Below are positions 53,366 to 61,101 of a DNA stretch of 64,000 nucleotides, one piece after another. Source of the DNA: Planctomycetota bacterium (GTDB lineage: Bacteria; Planctomycetota; UBA1135; GCA-002686595); the NCBI GenBank assembly GCA_029259635.1, contig JAJDEU010000010.1:62001-126000 (forward strand), written 5' to 3'. Both the position numbers and the translations under genes were made by a program. Numbering within the stretch: the first letter of the stretch is position 1; each line of letters starts with the position of its first letter. The notes beneath the pieces are model-generated. The model did no database searches and had not been told where the DNA came from. It saw only the letters and a list, made by a program, of their open reading frames with translations.

Positions 53366-54829
53366 TTAAGAGCGCTCTTCCAAGTATTGCATCAACAAAC
53401 GCGCCCCGACACCCGATCCCATCGCCCCACCGACCCAGTCACGATTGTCCGAGCCCCATGCCGCGCCCGCGATATCGAGGTGGCACCACTCGGTGTCACC
53501 GACAAACCGCGAGAGAAAAGCCGCTCCAGCGGAGGAGCCAGCACCCTGACCCGCATTGATATTCGCAATGTCCGCGACCTTGCTCTTCAGGTGCTTCTTA
53601 TGAGCTTTGAGTAGCGGCAGCGGCCAGACCTCTTCGCCGACCTCTTTGCCAGCAGCGGTCAAATCGTCGCGCAAGCTGTCCGTGCTGGGGAAGATTCCCG
53701 ACAACTCGTGACCCAGCCCCACAACGACTGCGCCCGTCAACGTCGCGAGATCTAAGATCGTGTCCGGCTTCACCTTCTTCACGGTGTAGCAGAGCGCGTC
53801 CGCCAAAATCAAGCGCCCTTCGGCGTCCGTGTTGAGGACCTCGATGGTCGTCCCATCCATGGCGCTGACCACATCACCGGGCTTCGTCGCCGCCGCATCC
53901 GGCATGTTTTCCGAGGTGGCCACAATCCCGTGCACCTCGTACTTGCAGCCGATCGCCGCGAGCGCGTGAAAGGCGCCGAGAACCGCCGCGCCACCGGACA
54001 TGTCGTACTTCATGTCCCACATTTTCCCAGCGGGCTTGAGACTGATACCACCAGCGTCGAAGGTCAGGCCCTTACCGACAAAGGCGATCTTGCCCTTCGA
54101 TTTCCCCGTCGGCTTGTAGACCATGTGAATCAGGAAAGCGGGCTCTACGGAGCCTCTGGAAACCGAGAGCAAGGTCGTCATGCCGAGCTTCTTCATCTCG
54201 GCTTCGGACAGTGCCTTGCAAGTGACCTTTGTTGAGCTCTTCGCAATCTTCTTCGCCGCCGCGACCATGTCGCGCGGTCGCATGCGGTTGCCCGGCTCGT
54301 TCTGAAGATCGCGCGTGAACATATTCGCCTGGCCGAGCGCGGTCCCGCGCTTGGCGCCAGCCGCGAACTTCTTGCCCGGCCCGTAAGCCGTCACGCTCTT
54401 GAGCTTGGCCGCCTTCTGCTTGCTCTTCGCCGCGTCGAACTTGTAGGTGCCCATCCAGGCCCCTTCGGAGATTGCGCAACCCGCCCGCTCTTCGCCGAGC
54501 GCCTTGATCACTGCAGCCGGGCATGCGATGGCCGCATTCGCCATTCCGAGAGCTTCCGCCTGCTTAACTCCGATCGCTGCCGCACGACGCAGGTTCTCCG
54601 GCGTGACGCTCTTCAGATTGCCGAGGCCGACCGCCATCACGCGCTTGGCGTGGCCGCTGCCCGTATCCGTAACCGCCTTCTCATTTGCGCTGCCCTTAAA
54701 GTTTTCAAAAGCGTGCGCCGCTACCTTGAGCCCCTTCGGCAATTCGGGCTTCTTGCCTTTGAGTGAGAAAACGATGAAGAGGTCGGACTTTGTGACAGCT
54801 TTCGCTGAATCCTTAGCGCTGAATTTCAT
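53366..54829 (-). CDS. pepA: leucyl aminopeptidase (M17)
   Basis: Cytosolic dizinc/dimanganese aminopeptidase of the M17 family. 487 residues from ATG 54829. The N-terminal domain is divergent and Lys-rich; the catalytic domain has FVGKGLTFDAGGISLKPAGKMWDMKYDMSGGAAVLG and the family signature NTDAEGRLILADAL. LTGAVVVGLG and GSDNRDWVGGAMGSG near the end also match. The upstream TTG extension is not conserved. Same direction as citrate synthase (28-bp gap). Confidence 0.95.
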   Translation of the reverse strand: MKFSAKDSAKAVTKSDLFIVFSLKGKKPELPKGLKVAAHAFENFKGSANEKAVTDTGSGHAKRVMAVGLGNLKSVTPENLRRAAAIGVKQAEALGMANAAIACPAAVIKALGEERAGCAISEGAWMGTYKFDAAKSKQKAAKLKSVTAYGPGKKFAAGAKRGTALGQANMFTRDLQNEPGNRMRPRDMVAAAKKIAKSSTKVTCKALSEAEMKKLGMTTLLSVSRGSVEPAFLIHMVYKPTGKSKGKIAFVGKGLTFDAGGISLKPAGKMWDMKYDMSGGAAVLGAFHALAAIGCKYEVHGIVATSENMPDAAATKPGDVVSAMDGTTIEVLNTDAEGRLILADALCYTVKKVKPDTILDLATLTGAVVVGLGHELSGIFPSTDSLRDDLTAAGKEVGEEVWPLPLLKAHKKHLKSKVADIANINAGQGAGSSAGAAFLSRFVGDTEWCHLDIAGAAWGSDNRDWVGGAMGSGVGARLLMQYLEERS

Positions 54830-54952
54830 GTAGCCGGTGTCTTGGTTGAGAGTGTTTTTCAAAGCGCGCCGGAGCGCGAGTGTTCAAGTTGTCGAGCGAG
54901 CTTTCTGAAACCACACTGCCCACCAGTGCGGAGCCCCCACGACAGTGGAGCA

Positions 54953-56650
54953 TTACATATCGATGTACTTGGGACCGCCGGATCCTTCCGGGACGGTCCA
55001 CTCGATGACTTGGTAGGGATCTGCGACGTCGCAGGTTTTGCAGTGAACGCAGTTGCTGGCGTTGATGACGACCGCGCTCGTCTCCGCTTCGCCGGGTTCC
55101 GGAATGGGCCATTCGTAGACAGCCGCTGGACAGAACTCCTTGCAGGGATTTCCGTACTCCTCGGTGCACTGCGGGTGACAGACACTGGTGTTCGTAATCA
55201 CGAGATGAGAAGCCTGGTCTTCCTCGTGAACGGCACCGGAGTGATAGACGTCGGTCAGCTTGTCCATGCTGCCCTTGTCGTCGAAGACCGGCTTGGTCAG
55301 TCGCGACTCCGAGAGACGAGCCGTCGTTTCGTGATCGTCCGCGCTCCTGCGACGCGCGATCAAGCCGCGCCCGCCGGTGATCATCTGCAGACCGATGTCC
55401 AAGACCGCCGCAAAGAAGCCCGACTGGAAGACCTGCCGGAAGTTCCGGACGCTGTAGAGCTCTTTCTTCGCCCAAGACTCTTCGAAGCGCCGCGTGTAGC
55501 CCGCTAGGCCAGCAGCGCTCGTGTCGTCTTTCTCGAGGGCTTCAACAATCGCGTCCGCCGCCATCATGCCCGACTTGATCGCCAGGTGAACGCCCTTGAG
55601 GCGCGACATGTTGACGAAGCCGGCGGTGTCGCCGACCAAGACACAGCCATCGGCCTGAAGCTTCGGCATGGCCCAATAGCCACCGCCGGGAATCGTCTTG
55701 GCGCCATAGCGCACGACCTTGCCGCCCTCTAGATACTTGGCCACCGCCGGGTGTTGTTTCCACTGCACGAACATCGCGTGAGGGTCGAGCTTCGCATCGG
55801 GATGGTCGAGGCCGACCACGTAGCCGATCGAGAGACGGTTCTTTTCGAGCCCGTAGATGAATCCGCCACCGTAGCCCTTCGTGCCGAGCGGTTCGCCAGC
55901 CGTATGGATCACCGTGCCGATCAGCTCCTTTCCGCGCTCTTCGGGGATCTCCCAGATCTCCTTGATGCCCGTCTCGTAGAGCTGCGAATTCGATTCGGCC
56001 GCGAGCCCCAGCTTTTCGATCAAGCCTTTGGCGAGCGAGCCGCGCGTGCCTTCACCGAACACTGTCACCGGGGCGCGGACGTTCATGCCCGGTTCGAAGG
56101 TCGGCTTCTGCGCGCCGTCTTTGCCCACGCCGGCGTCGCGTGTCTGAACTCCGATGACTCGGTCGCCGTCATACAAGACCTTCGCGCCGGCGAAACCGGG
56201 GTAGACCTCGACGCCGAGTCCTTCGGCTTGGTCCTTCATCCAGCGGACGACGCGGTACAGGCTGACGATGGAGTTTCCGTGGTTAGCCAGGTTCGGTGGG
56301 CACAGAAGCCCTTTGAGCTTGAGACTGCCGCCACTCTTGCGCAGCACCTCGAGCCAGTCGCGACCGACTTCGGCCTCCACCGGAAAGTCCGTCTCGCGCC
56401 AATCGGGAAACAGCTCGGCGATTCCCTTGGGGTCCATCACGGCTCCGGAGAGCGTGTGGTAGCCGATGTCCTCTGCCTTCTCGAGCACGAGAACGGTCTT
56501 GTCATCCCAGCCCTTCTCGGCGAACTGGCGCTGCAAGGATATGGCGCAAGCCAAGTTTGCCGGTCCCGCGCCGACCAATAGGACATCGACCTCGAGCTCT
56601 TCTCGCTCGACGTCGGACAGGTTCAGGCAAACGTCTGGTTGTGGACTCAT
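54953..56650 (-). CDS. electron transfer flavoprotein-ubiquinone oxidoreductase
   Basis: Membrane-associated FAD/4Fe-4S enzyme that passes electrons from ETF, mainly from fatty-acid and amino-acid oxidation, to ubiquinone. 565 residues: FAD site DVLLVGAGPANLACAISLQ, GYHTLSGAVMDPKGI, GVQTRDAGVGKDG, RGSLAKGLIEK, and the C-terminal 4Fe-4S block with CHPQC and CVHCKTC ahead of PYQVIEWTVPEGSGGPKY. Length and domain order match the mitochondrial/bacterial family. It is followed by the aminopeptidase in the same direction. ETF itself is not in the window. Confidence 0.96.
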   Translation of the reverse strand: MSPQPDVCLNLSDVEREELEVDVLLVGAGPANLACAISLQRQFAEKGWDDKTVLVLEKAEDIGYHTLSGAVMDPKGIAELFPDWRETDFPVEAEVGRDWLEVLRKSGGSLKLKGLLCPPNLANHGNSIVSLYRVVRWMKDQAEGLGVEVYPGFAGAKVLYDGDRVIGVQTRDAGVGKDGAQKPTFEPGMNVRAPVTVFGEGTRGSLAKGLIEKLGLAAESNSQLYETGIKEIWEIPEERGKELIGTVIHTAGEPLGTKGYGGGFIYGLEKNRLSIGYVVGLDHPDAKLDPHAMFVQWKQHPAVAKYLEGGKVVRYGAKTIPGGGYWAMPKLQADGCVLVGDTAGFVNMSRLKGVHLAIKSGMMAADAIVEALEKDDTSAAGLAGYTRRFEESWAKKELYSVRNFRQVFQSGFFAAVLDIGLQMITGGRGLIARRRSADDHETTARLSESRLTKPVFDDKGSMDKLTDVYHSGAVHEEDQASHLVITNTSVCHPQCTEEYGNPCKEFCPAAVYEWPIPEPGEAETSAVVINASNCVHCKTCDVADPYQVIEWTVPEGSGGPKYIDM

Positions 56651-56932
56651 GGTCTGTTTCTCGAACGGCTTCCCGCCTCGCTCCGGCGCCCTTCGCGTTC
56701 GCGACAGTGACGCGTTACGGTCGCATCACTGCTGGGAGCGCAGCCGAATTCCCAAAACCCTCGAGCGCGTAAAAAGCTCGGCCTAGTGATCTTGACTCCA
56801 AAACCCGCCTGCCCTCTGTTCGCACTCGAACGGCCCGCTGGGCGTTATTCGAGCGAAAGAGCTTAACAAGCGCGCCCCTCAAAATCACGGCTCCATGCCC
56901 TCTCCTTCGAGCCGGCGCCTCAGTTTTTGCCG

Positions 56933-57676
56933 CTAGGAACGATCCCCGATCCAGTGCTCGCCTTCGGTGTAGATCTCCTTCTTCCAGACCGGCAGGCGCT
57001 CTTTGAGCGTGTCAATCAAGAACCGGCAGGCCTCGAAGGAAGTCTCTCGGTGCGGACTCGCCACCGCGATGACCACCGAGGGGCACCCAACCTCGACGAC
57101 TCCGACTCGGTGCTGGCAGAGCATGCGCAGCCGCCGGGTGGGGTCGTAGCCCTCGTCGCCGGGTGTCCCGGCCGACCCGAATCGAGCGCGACACTCCAAA
57201 AAAATGCGCGCCATCTCCGGCCCGCTCATCTCCTCGAAAGCATCGTAGTCGAGCTTCGTCACGTCACGCCCGCGGTTCGTCTCACGGGTCGAGCCGGTGA
57301 AGATCAGATTCGCCCCGCAGGAGGAGTGGGCAACGCGCGCCGCGCACACGGCTTGGTCAATGGGCTCGGCAACCAGCTCGAAGATGCCGGCCTCGAGCGC
57401 CGCGTCGGAGTCAGGGGCTCCGCCGGAGACCGGAGGCAGGAGCGCGAGCTCCGCGCCGGGCTCGATGCGCGTCTCGTCGGAGACGTAGGTCGTCCCGATG
57501 ACGCCGCGGACAAAGGCCAAATCGCCGAGCTCGGGGTGGCTCTCGGAGAGCAAGGCTTTCAGAGCGCCGACGTCCAGCTCATCGGGCAGATCGGTTAAAG
57601 CGAGCTCCGCAGTGCCCGCTCGCTCCCTCAAAACGGCGAATAATCGAATGGCGAGGTTCACGGAGGTATCCAACAC
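56933..57676 (-). CDS. MoaD-MoaE fusion, molybdopterin synthase
   Basis: 247 residues combining both subunits of molybdopterin synthase, which inserts the dithiolene sulfurs into cyclic pyranopterin. Residues 1-86 are MoaD: NLAIRLFAVLRERAGTAE to LLPPVSGG, with the Gly-Gly that normally forms the C-terminal thiocarboxylate at 85-86. Residues about 95-247 are MoaE: NRGRDVTKLDYDAFEEM, RVGVVEVGCPSVVIAVASPHR, and the Lys cluster LKERLPVWKKE. The internal Gly-Gly implies cleavage, as known for MoaX of Mycobacterium tuberculosis. No other Mo-cofactor genes are near. Confidence 0.9.
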   Translation of the reverse strand: MLDTSVNLAIRLFAVLRERAGTAELALTDLPDELDVGALKALLSESHPELGDLAFVRGVIGTTYVSDETRIEPGAELALLPPVSGGAPDSDAALEAGIFELVAEPIDQAVCAARVAHSSCGANLIFTGSTRETNRGRDVTKLDYDAFEEMSGPEMARIFLECRARFGSAGTPGDEGYDPTRRLRMLCQHRVGVVEVGCPSVVIAVASPHRETSFEACRFLIDTLKERLPVWKKEIYTEGEHWIGDRS

Positions 57677-57797
57677 GCCCCGCCCGATGAACGCAAGGTG
57701 TTAGAATTAGGCTCTTCGAACGGCCGCGAAGGTGGCTCTCTCTCCAGATGGGCGCTGCAGGCTTCCGATAATCAGCTCTCCGACAAGCCAAACTTCG

Positions 57798-58820
57798 ATG
57801 ACCACCAGCGACTCCACTTCCGACACTCACTCCCAGCCAGAAGTGGGTTCGAAGGACTCCAGCGCGGGTGACCCGAGTCGGCCCGACCTGATCGCCGAGG
57901 CACGCGTCACGGGCCGGAACCCCCTGCCGGTGCGAGCTATGCAAATCGAGACCTCGTCGATCTGCAACTTCCGCTGCAACTCCTGCGTGCTCTCGCTGCC
58001 GGACTACGACCGCCCGGCGAAGCACATGACGCCCGCGGACTTCACGCGCGTCCTCGACGCCTTTCCGACCGTGGAAAAGATCGAGATGCAGGGCATCGGC
58101 GAAGTGTTTTTGAATCCCGACGTCTTTGAGCTCATTCGGATCGCGACGGACCGCGGGATTCAGGTCCAGACTTTCTCCAACGCCTCGGTCATCGATCGCG
58201 AGATGGCTCACAAGATCGTCGAATCCGGCATCGCGATCATCAACTTCTCGATGGACGGCGCCGACGAGGAGACTTTTCGCAAGCTGCGCAAGGGTGGAAC
58301 GCTCGAGCGTTATAAGCGCTGCCTCAACAACCTCGTCCAAGCCAAGCAGGCGCTCGGTTCCGAGACTCCCCGGCTGGGAATGATGTGTGTTCTCGCGAAG
58401 AACAACATGCACCAAGTTCCGAAGATGGTGGCGATCGCCGAGGAGCTCGGCGTGCAGTCGATTATGTTCACCAAGCTGAACCTGATGGCTGGAGACAAGC
58501 TCTTGCCGCTCGCACTGGACGAAGAGGACACTCGATTCCTCTCGACCATGCCGGCTTATCGCGGGCGCGTAGAGATCATCACGGCCGTCACTCCGTGGAC
58601 GTTGGAACAGCGCTCGACGTGCTACTGGCCGCAGTCGATGACCTACGTCACCGTCGAAGGAGATGTCACGCCGTGCTGCAATTACCTGGATAGCCGCGTG
58701 ATGAAGATGGGCAACGTCTACGAGAAGAGCGGCGAGGAGATCTGGAACGACACGCCCTACCGCGAGTTCCGAAAGCAGCTGCTCGCGGGAGATTTGCCCA
58801 CGATGTGCCAGAACTGCTGA
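57798..58820 (+). CDS. radical SAM/SPASM-type protein, possibly truncated at its C terminus
   Basis: 340 residues from ATG 57798. The radical SAM motif CNFRCNSC (C-x3-C-x2-C) is near residue 56, in QIETSSICNFRCNSC. EKIEMQGIGEVFLNP and FSMDGADEETFRKLRKGG are typical partial-barrel strands. The C terminus has a SPASM-like ending: CYWPQ, TPCCNYLD and MCQNC, after which TGA follows at once. The next base begins a giant palindrome, so the natural C terminus may have been cut. Such proteins activate or modify peptides or enzymes; the target is unknown. No peptide precursor is seen adjacent. Confidence 0.88.
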   Translation: MTTSDSTSDTHSQPEVGSKDSSAGDPSRPDLIAEARVTGRNPLPVRAMQIETSSICNFRCNSCVLSLPDYDRPAKHMTPADFTRVLDAFPTVEKIEMQGIGEVFLNPDVFELIRIATDRGIQVQTFSNASVIDREMAHKIVESGIAIINFSMDGADEETFRKLRKGGTLERYKRCLNNLVQAKQALGSETPRLGMMCVLAKNNMHQVPKMVAIAEELGVQSIMFTKLNLMAGDKLLPLALDEEDTRFLSTMPAYRGRVEIITAVTPWTLEQRSTCYWPQSMTYVTVEGDVTPCCNYLDSRVMKMGNVYEKSGEEIWNDTPYREFRKQLLAGDLPTMCQNC

Positions 58821-58950
58821 TCGGTGAAGGTGTAATACCGAACCCGGTTCAGATCTAAACTTTTAGGACCCTGCTCCCATGGCTGAATGCCTGGGAGCAG
58901 GGTCCTAAAAGTTTAGATCTGAACCGGGTTCGGTATTACACCTTCACCGA
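58821..58950. repeat. perfect 59-bp inverted repeat (giant palindrome) between convergent genes
   Basis: Bases 58821-58879 are the exact reverse complement of 58892-58950; I checked all 59 positions and saw no mismatch. The pairing extends one base each side into the two stop codons (A58820 with T58951). The 12-nt centre can pair further as GGC/GCC around TGAAT. Each arm contains smaller palindromes: GAACCCGGTTC (58840-58850), AGATCT, and CTAAACTTTTAG. This resembles two inverted REP-like units (REPIN) or a MITE. In RNA it would be a very long hairpin that could end or protect both convergent transcripts. No transposase is nearby. Confidence 0.97.
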
Positions 58951-59406
58951 TTAGAACGGCGTATCCATATCGGCGCCGCCGGAGGGCGCGGAGCTGTAGC
59001 TCGGCTGCTCGCCGTAACCGCCGCCTTCGTTTCCGCCACCGGCTGCTCTGTCACCGCCACCGGCTCCCTTGTCGCTGCCGACAAACTCCCAGGTGTTCCC
59101 GACGACGTAGAGCTTCGAGCGCTTCCCGCCACCGTTCTTGTCTTCCCAAGTGTCGTAACGCAGCTCACCCTCGATGAACGCCGCCTTACCCTTGGTGTGG
59201 AACTTCGCAAAGGCCTCGCCGCGCTTGCCGAAGATCGTGACATCCACGAAGGTCGGCTCCTCGCGCCACTGCTCGGTCTGCTGGTCCTTGATCCGACGAT
59301 TGACCGCCAAGCCGATGTTGCACACCGCCATGCCGCTGTTTGTAAATCTCACCTCGGGATCTCGTGTGAGATTGCCCATCAGGATGACGCGATTGAAGCT
59401 GGCCAT
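58951..59406 (-). CDS. ssb: single-stranded DNA-binding protein
   Basis: 151 residues from ATG 59406, with GAGGT at 7 nt on the minus strand. N-terminal OB fold: MASFNRVILMGNLTRDPEVRFTNSGMAVCNIGLAVNRR, FVDVTIFGKRGEAFAKFHTKGKAAFIEGELRYDTWEDKNGG. Gly-rich linker (GAGGGDRAAGGGNEGG) and the acidic partner-binding tip ADMDTPF (usual DDDIPF). Binds ssDNA in replication, recombination and repair. Its TAA is directly next to the giant palindrome. Confidence 0.97.
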   Translation of the reverse strand: MASFNRVILMGNLTRDPEVRFTNSGMAVCNIGLAVNRRIKDQQTEQWREEPTFVDVTIFGKRGEAFAKFHTKGKAAFIEGELRYDTWEDKNGGGKRSKLYVVGNTWEFVGSDKGAGGGDRAAGGGNEGGGYGEQPSYSSAPSGGADMDTPF

Positions 59407-59598
59407 CTTTTTTACCTCGTTCTGGCTACGTACCGACAAGCGGCGCGATGATTGATATCTCGTACGCTCCCCCAAACGACGAGCGAAAAGGTGAGTTTAG
59501 CCCGACTCGACCTCGATTGCACCCCGAGCAACCTGTGGACACTCCGCTTTTCCCTTCCTAGCCTCAGCTCACAAGAAGAGTCCTTCGATTCACCGCTC

Positions 59599-59620
59599 CC
59601 GAGCTGCCCCGGTAGCTCGG
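59599..59620 (+). other. 7-bp hairpin upstream of the second PilZ gene
   Basis: CCGAGCT (59599-59605) pairs with AGCTCGG (59614-59620) over an 8-nt loop, in the 281-bp region between ssb and the PilZ gene. It could be a leader element; no T run follows. Confidence 0.3.
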
Positions 59621-59687
59621 CGGCGAAATCGAGCGCTCCCCCCCGCTTCGAGCCCTCCGGCTCTAGAGTTGCCCATCCCCAAACACC

Positions 59688-60056
59688 ATGCCCACCAGCA
59701 CTCCCATCGATACGGATCAACCGGCTCCCAGCGGACGCGAACGGCGTCGTCACCAGCGCGTCACGGCAGAGTGGCCGATCACCATCGCCCTCGTCGAGGG
59801 CCTGTATGAGGCCCGTCTCCGAGATATCAGCGCCGCTGGCGTCTGCTTTTACCTCGACCGGAAAATCCCCGAAATGACCGTTCTCGAGCTCCATTTCGAG
59901 CTCCCCGGAGGCGGCATGGAGCTCAATGTGCGCGGCGCCGTCGTGCGCTGTGAGCCGATCAGCGAGATGATCGACCACTTCGAGGTCGCCGTCTTCCTGC
60001 ATGAGCTCAACGAAAAAGAGCGCACGGCGATTGGCGAGTATATCGAGAGCCTCTAG
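59688..60056 (+). CDS. PilZ-domain c-di-GMP-binding protein
   Basis: 122 residues with both PilZ motifs clear: RERRRHQRVTAEWPITIAL (R-x3-R region) and RLRDISAAGVCFYLD (D-x-S-x-x-G). Length is that of a single-domain PilZ protein, cytosolic. It likely binds c-di-GMP, in keeping with the degenerate GGDEF protein, though no intact cyclase is visible here. Its TAG shares CTAG with the convergent prmC stop. Confidence 0.9.
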   Translation: MPTSTPIDTDQPAPSGRERRRHQRVTAEWPITIALVEGLYEARLRDISAAGVCFYLDRKIPEMTVLELHFELPGGGMELNVRGAVVRCEPISEMIDHFEVAVFLHELNEKERTAIGEYIESL

Positions 60057-61081
60057 CGCTCCTGTTTCTCGGCGGCGTCGAGCTGAAGCGCGAGGACTCG
60101 GTCGAGCCCGGCCAGGTCAGAAATCAGGCTCACGCGGGCCTTCGGAGGCGCTGCGGATTGAGCCAGTTCGAGCGCACGCTCGCCCTGTTCCGAACCCAGC
60201 TCGACGAGCAACAACCCGCCGGGTCGCAAAACCCTCGGAACGCGCGCGCACAGCTCGCGGACCCAGAAGTCCGTGTCCCCGGGCGGCGCGAACAATGCCT
60301 CCGCGGGCTCGAACTCGCGGACTTCGCGCGCGAGCGTGGCCTTGGTTGCGGAGTCAACGTAGGGCGGGTTGGAGACCACCAGGTCCACGCTGCCCTGCGC
60401 AAGGGTCTCGAGGTAAGCGAGCCCATCCGCTTCGTGAAAGGCCACTTCGGCTTCCAAAAGGTCCGCATTTTGGCGAGCCCATTCCAGCGCCGGTCGGGAT
60501 CGATCGACACCCGAGACGCGAGAGGTCGCGAGCTCGAGTGCGAGCGTCACGCTCAAGCAACCCGAGCCTGTTCCGATATCGAGGATCTCCGCGCCCATCG
60601 AATGGCTCGGTTCACTCGCTTCCATCGACCGCTCCTGCGTCTCGCCGAGCGCACTCTCTTGTCGTCGCAGCTCCAGCGCCGAGTCGCGCTGTTCCACACT
60701 CTGCCCCGCGCGCTCGAGCCACCAGCGCCGCGCCTCGTCGACCAAGTGTTCGCTCTCCGGACGCGGAATCAGGCAGCCCGCTCCCACGCGAAAGGGACGC
60801 CCATAGAACTCGCGCTCCCCGGTCAGGTAAGCCACCGGCTCCCCCTTCCCCCGGCGAACCAAGAGTTCGCGTGCCGTGGAGAGCTCCGCCTCATCGACAG
60901 GGCGCTCAAGCTCGAGAAAGAGTCCCAACCGATTGAGCTTGAGCGCGTGCGCGACCAGGAGCTCCGCGTCCAAGCGAAACTCCTCCACGCCCTTGCCTTC
61001 GAGAAAAGTTCGCCCGCGCTCTAAGACCTCTCGAGCGGTACGGGGCGGAAGAGCGCTGGCCTCTTCAGCCGCGCCTCCCAT
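60053..61081 (-). CDS. prmC: release-factor glutamine methyltransferase
   Basis: Methylates the GGQ glutamine of RF1 and RF2. 342 residues from ATG 61081 (preceded by GAGGG; TTG 61099 is an alternative). N-terminal helical domain: AREVLERGRTFLEGKGVEEFRLDAELLVAHAL, RRGKGEPVAYLTGEREFYG. Catalytic domain: ILDIGTGSGCLSVTLALEL, SNPPY (VDLVVSNPPYVDSATKA), FEPAEALF. About 35 extra residues (around WLERAGQSVEQRDSALELRR) are inserted before the SAM-binding strand. Its partner prfA is two genes upstream, same direction. Confidence 0.95.
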   Translation of the reverse strand: MGGAAEEASALPPRTAREVLERGRTFLEGKGVEEFRLDAELLVAHALKLNRLGLFLELERPVDEAELSTARELLVRRGKGEPVAYLTGEREFYGRPFRVGAGCLIPRPESEHLVDEARRWWLERAGQSVEQRDSALELRRQESALGETQERSMEASEPSHSMGAEILDIGTGSGCLSVTLALELATSRVSGVDRSRPALEWARQNADLLEAEVAFHEADGLAYLETLAQGSVDLVVSNPPYVDSATKATLAREVREFEPAEALFAPPGDTDFWVRELCARVPRVLRPGGLLLVELGSEQGERALELAQSAAPPKARVSLISDLAGLDRVLALQLDAAEKQER

Positions 61082-61101
61082 CGATTCGGTTGCCCTCAAG
61101 T

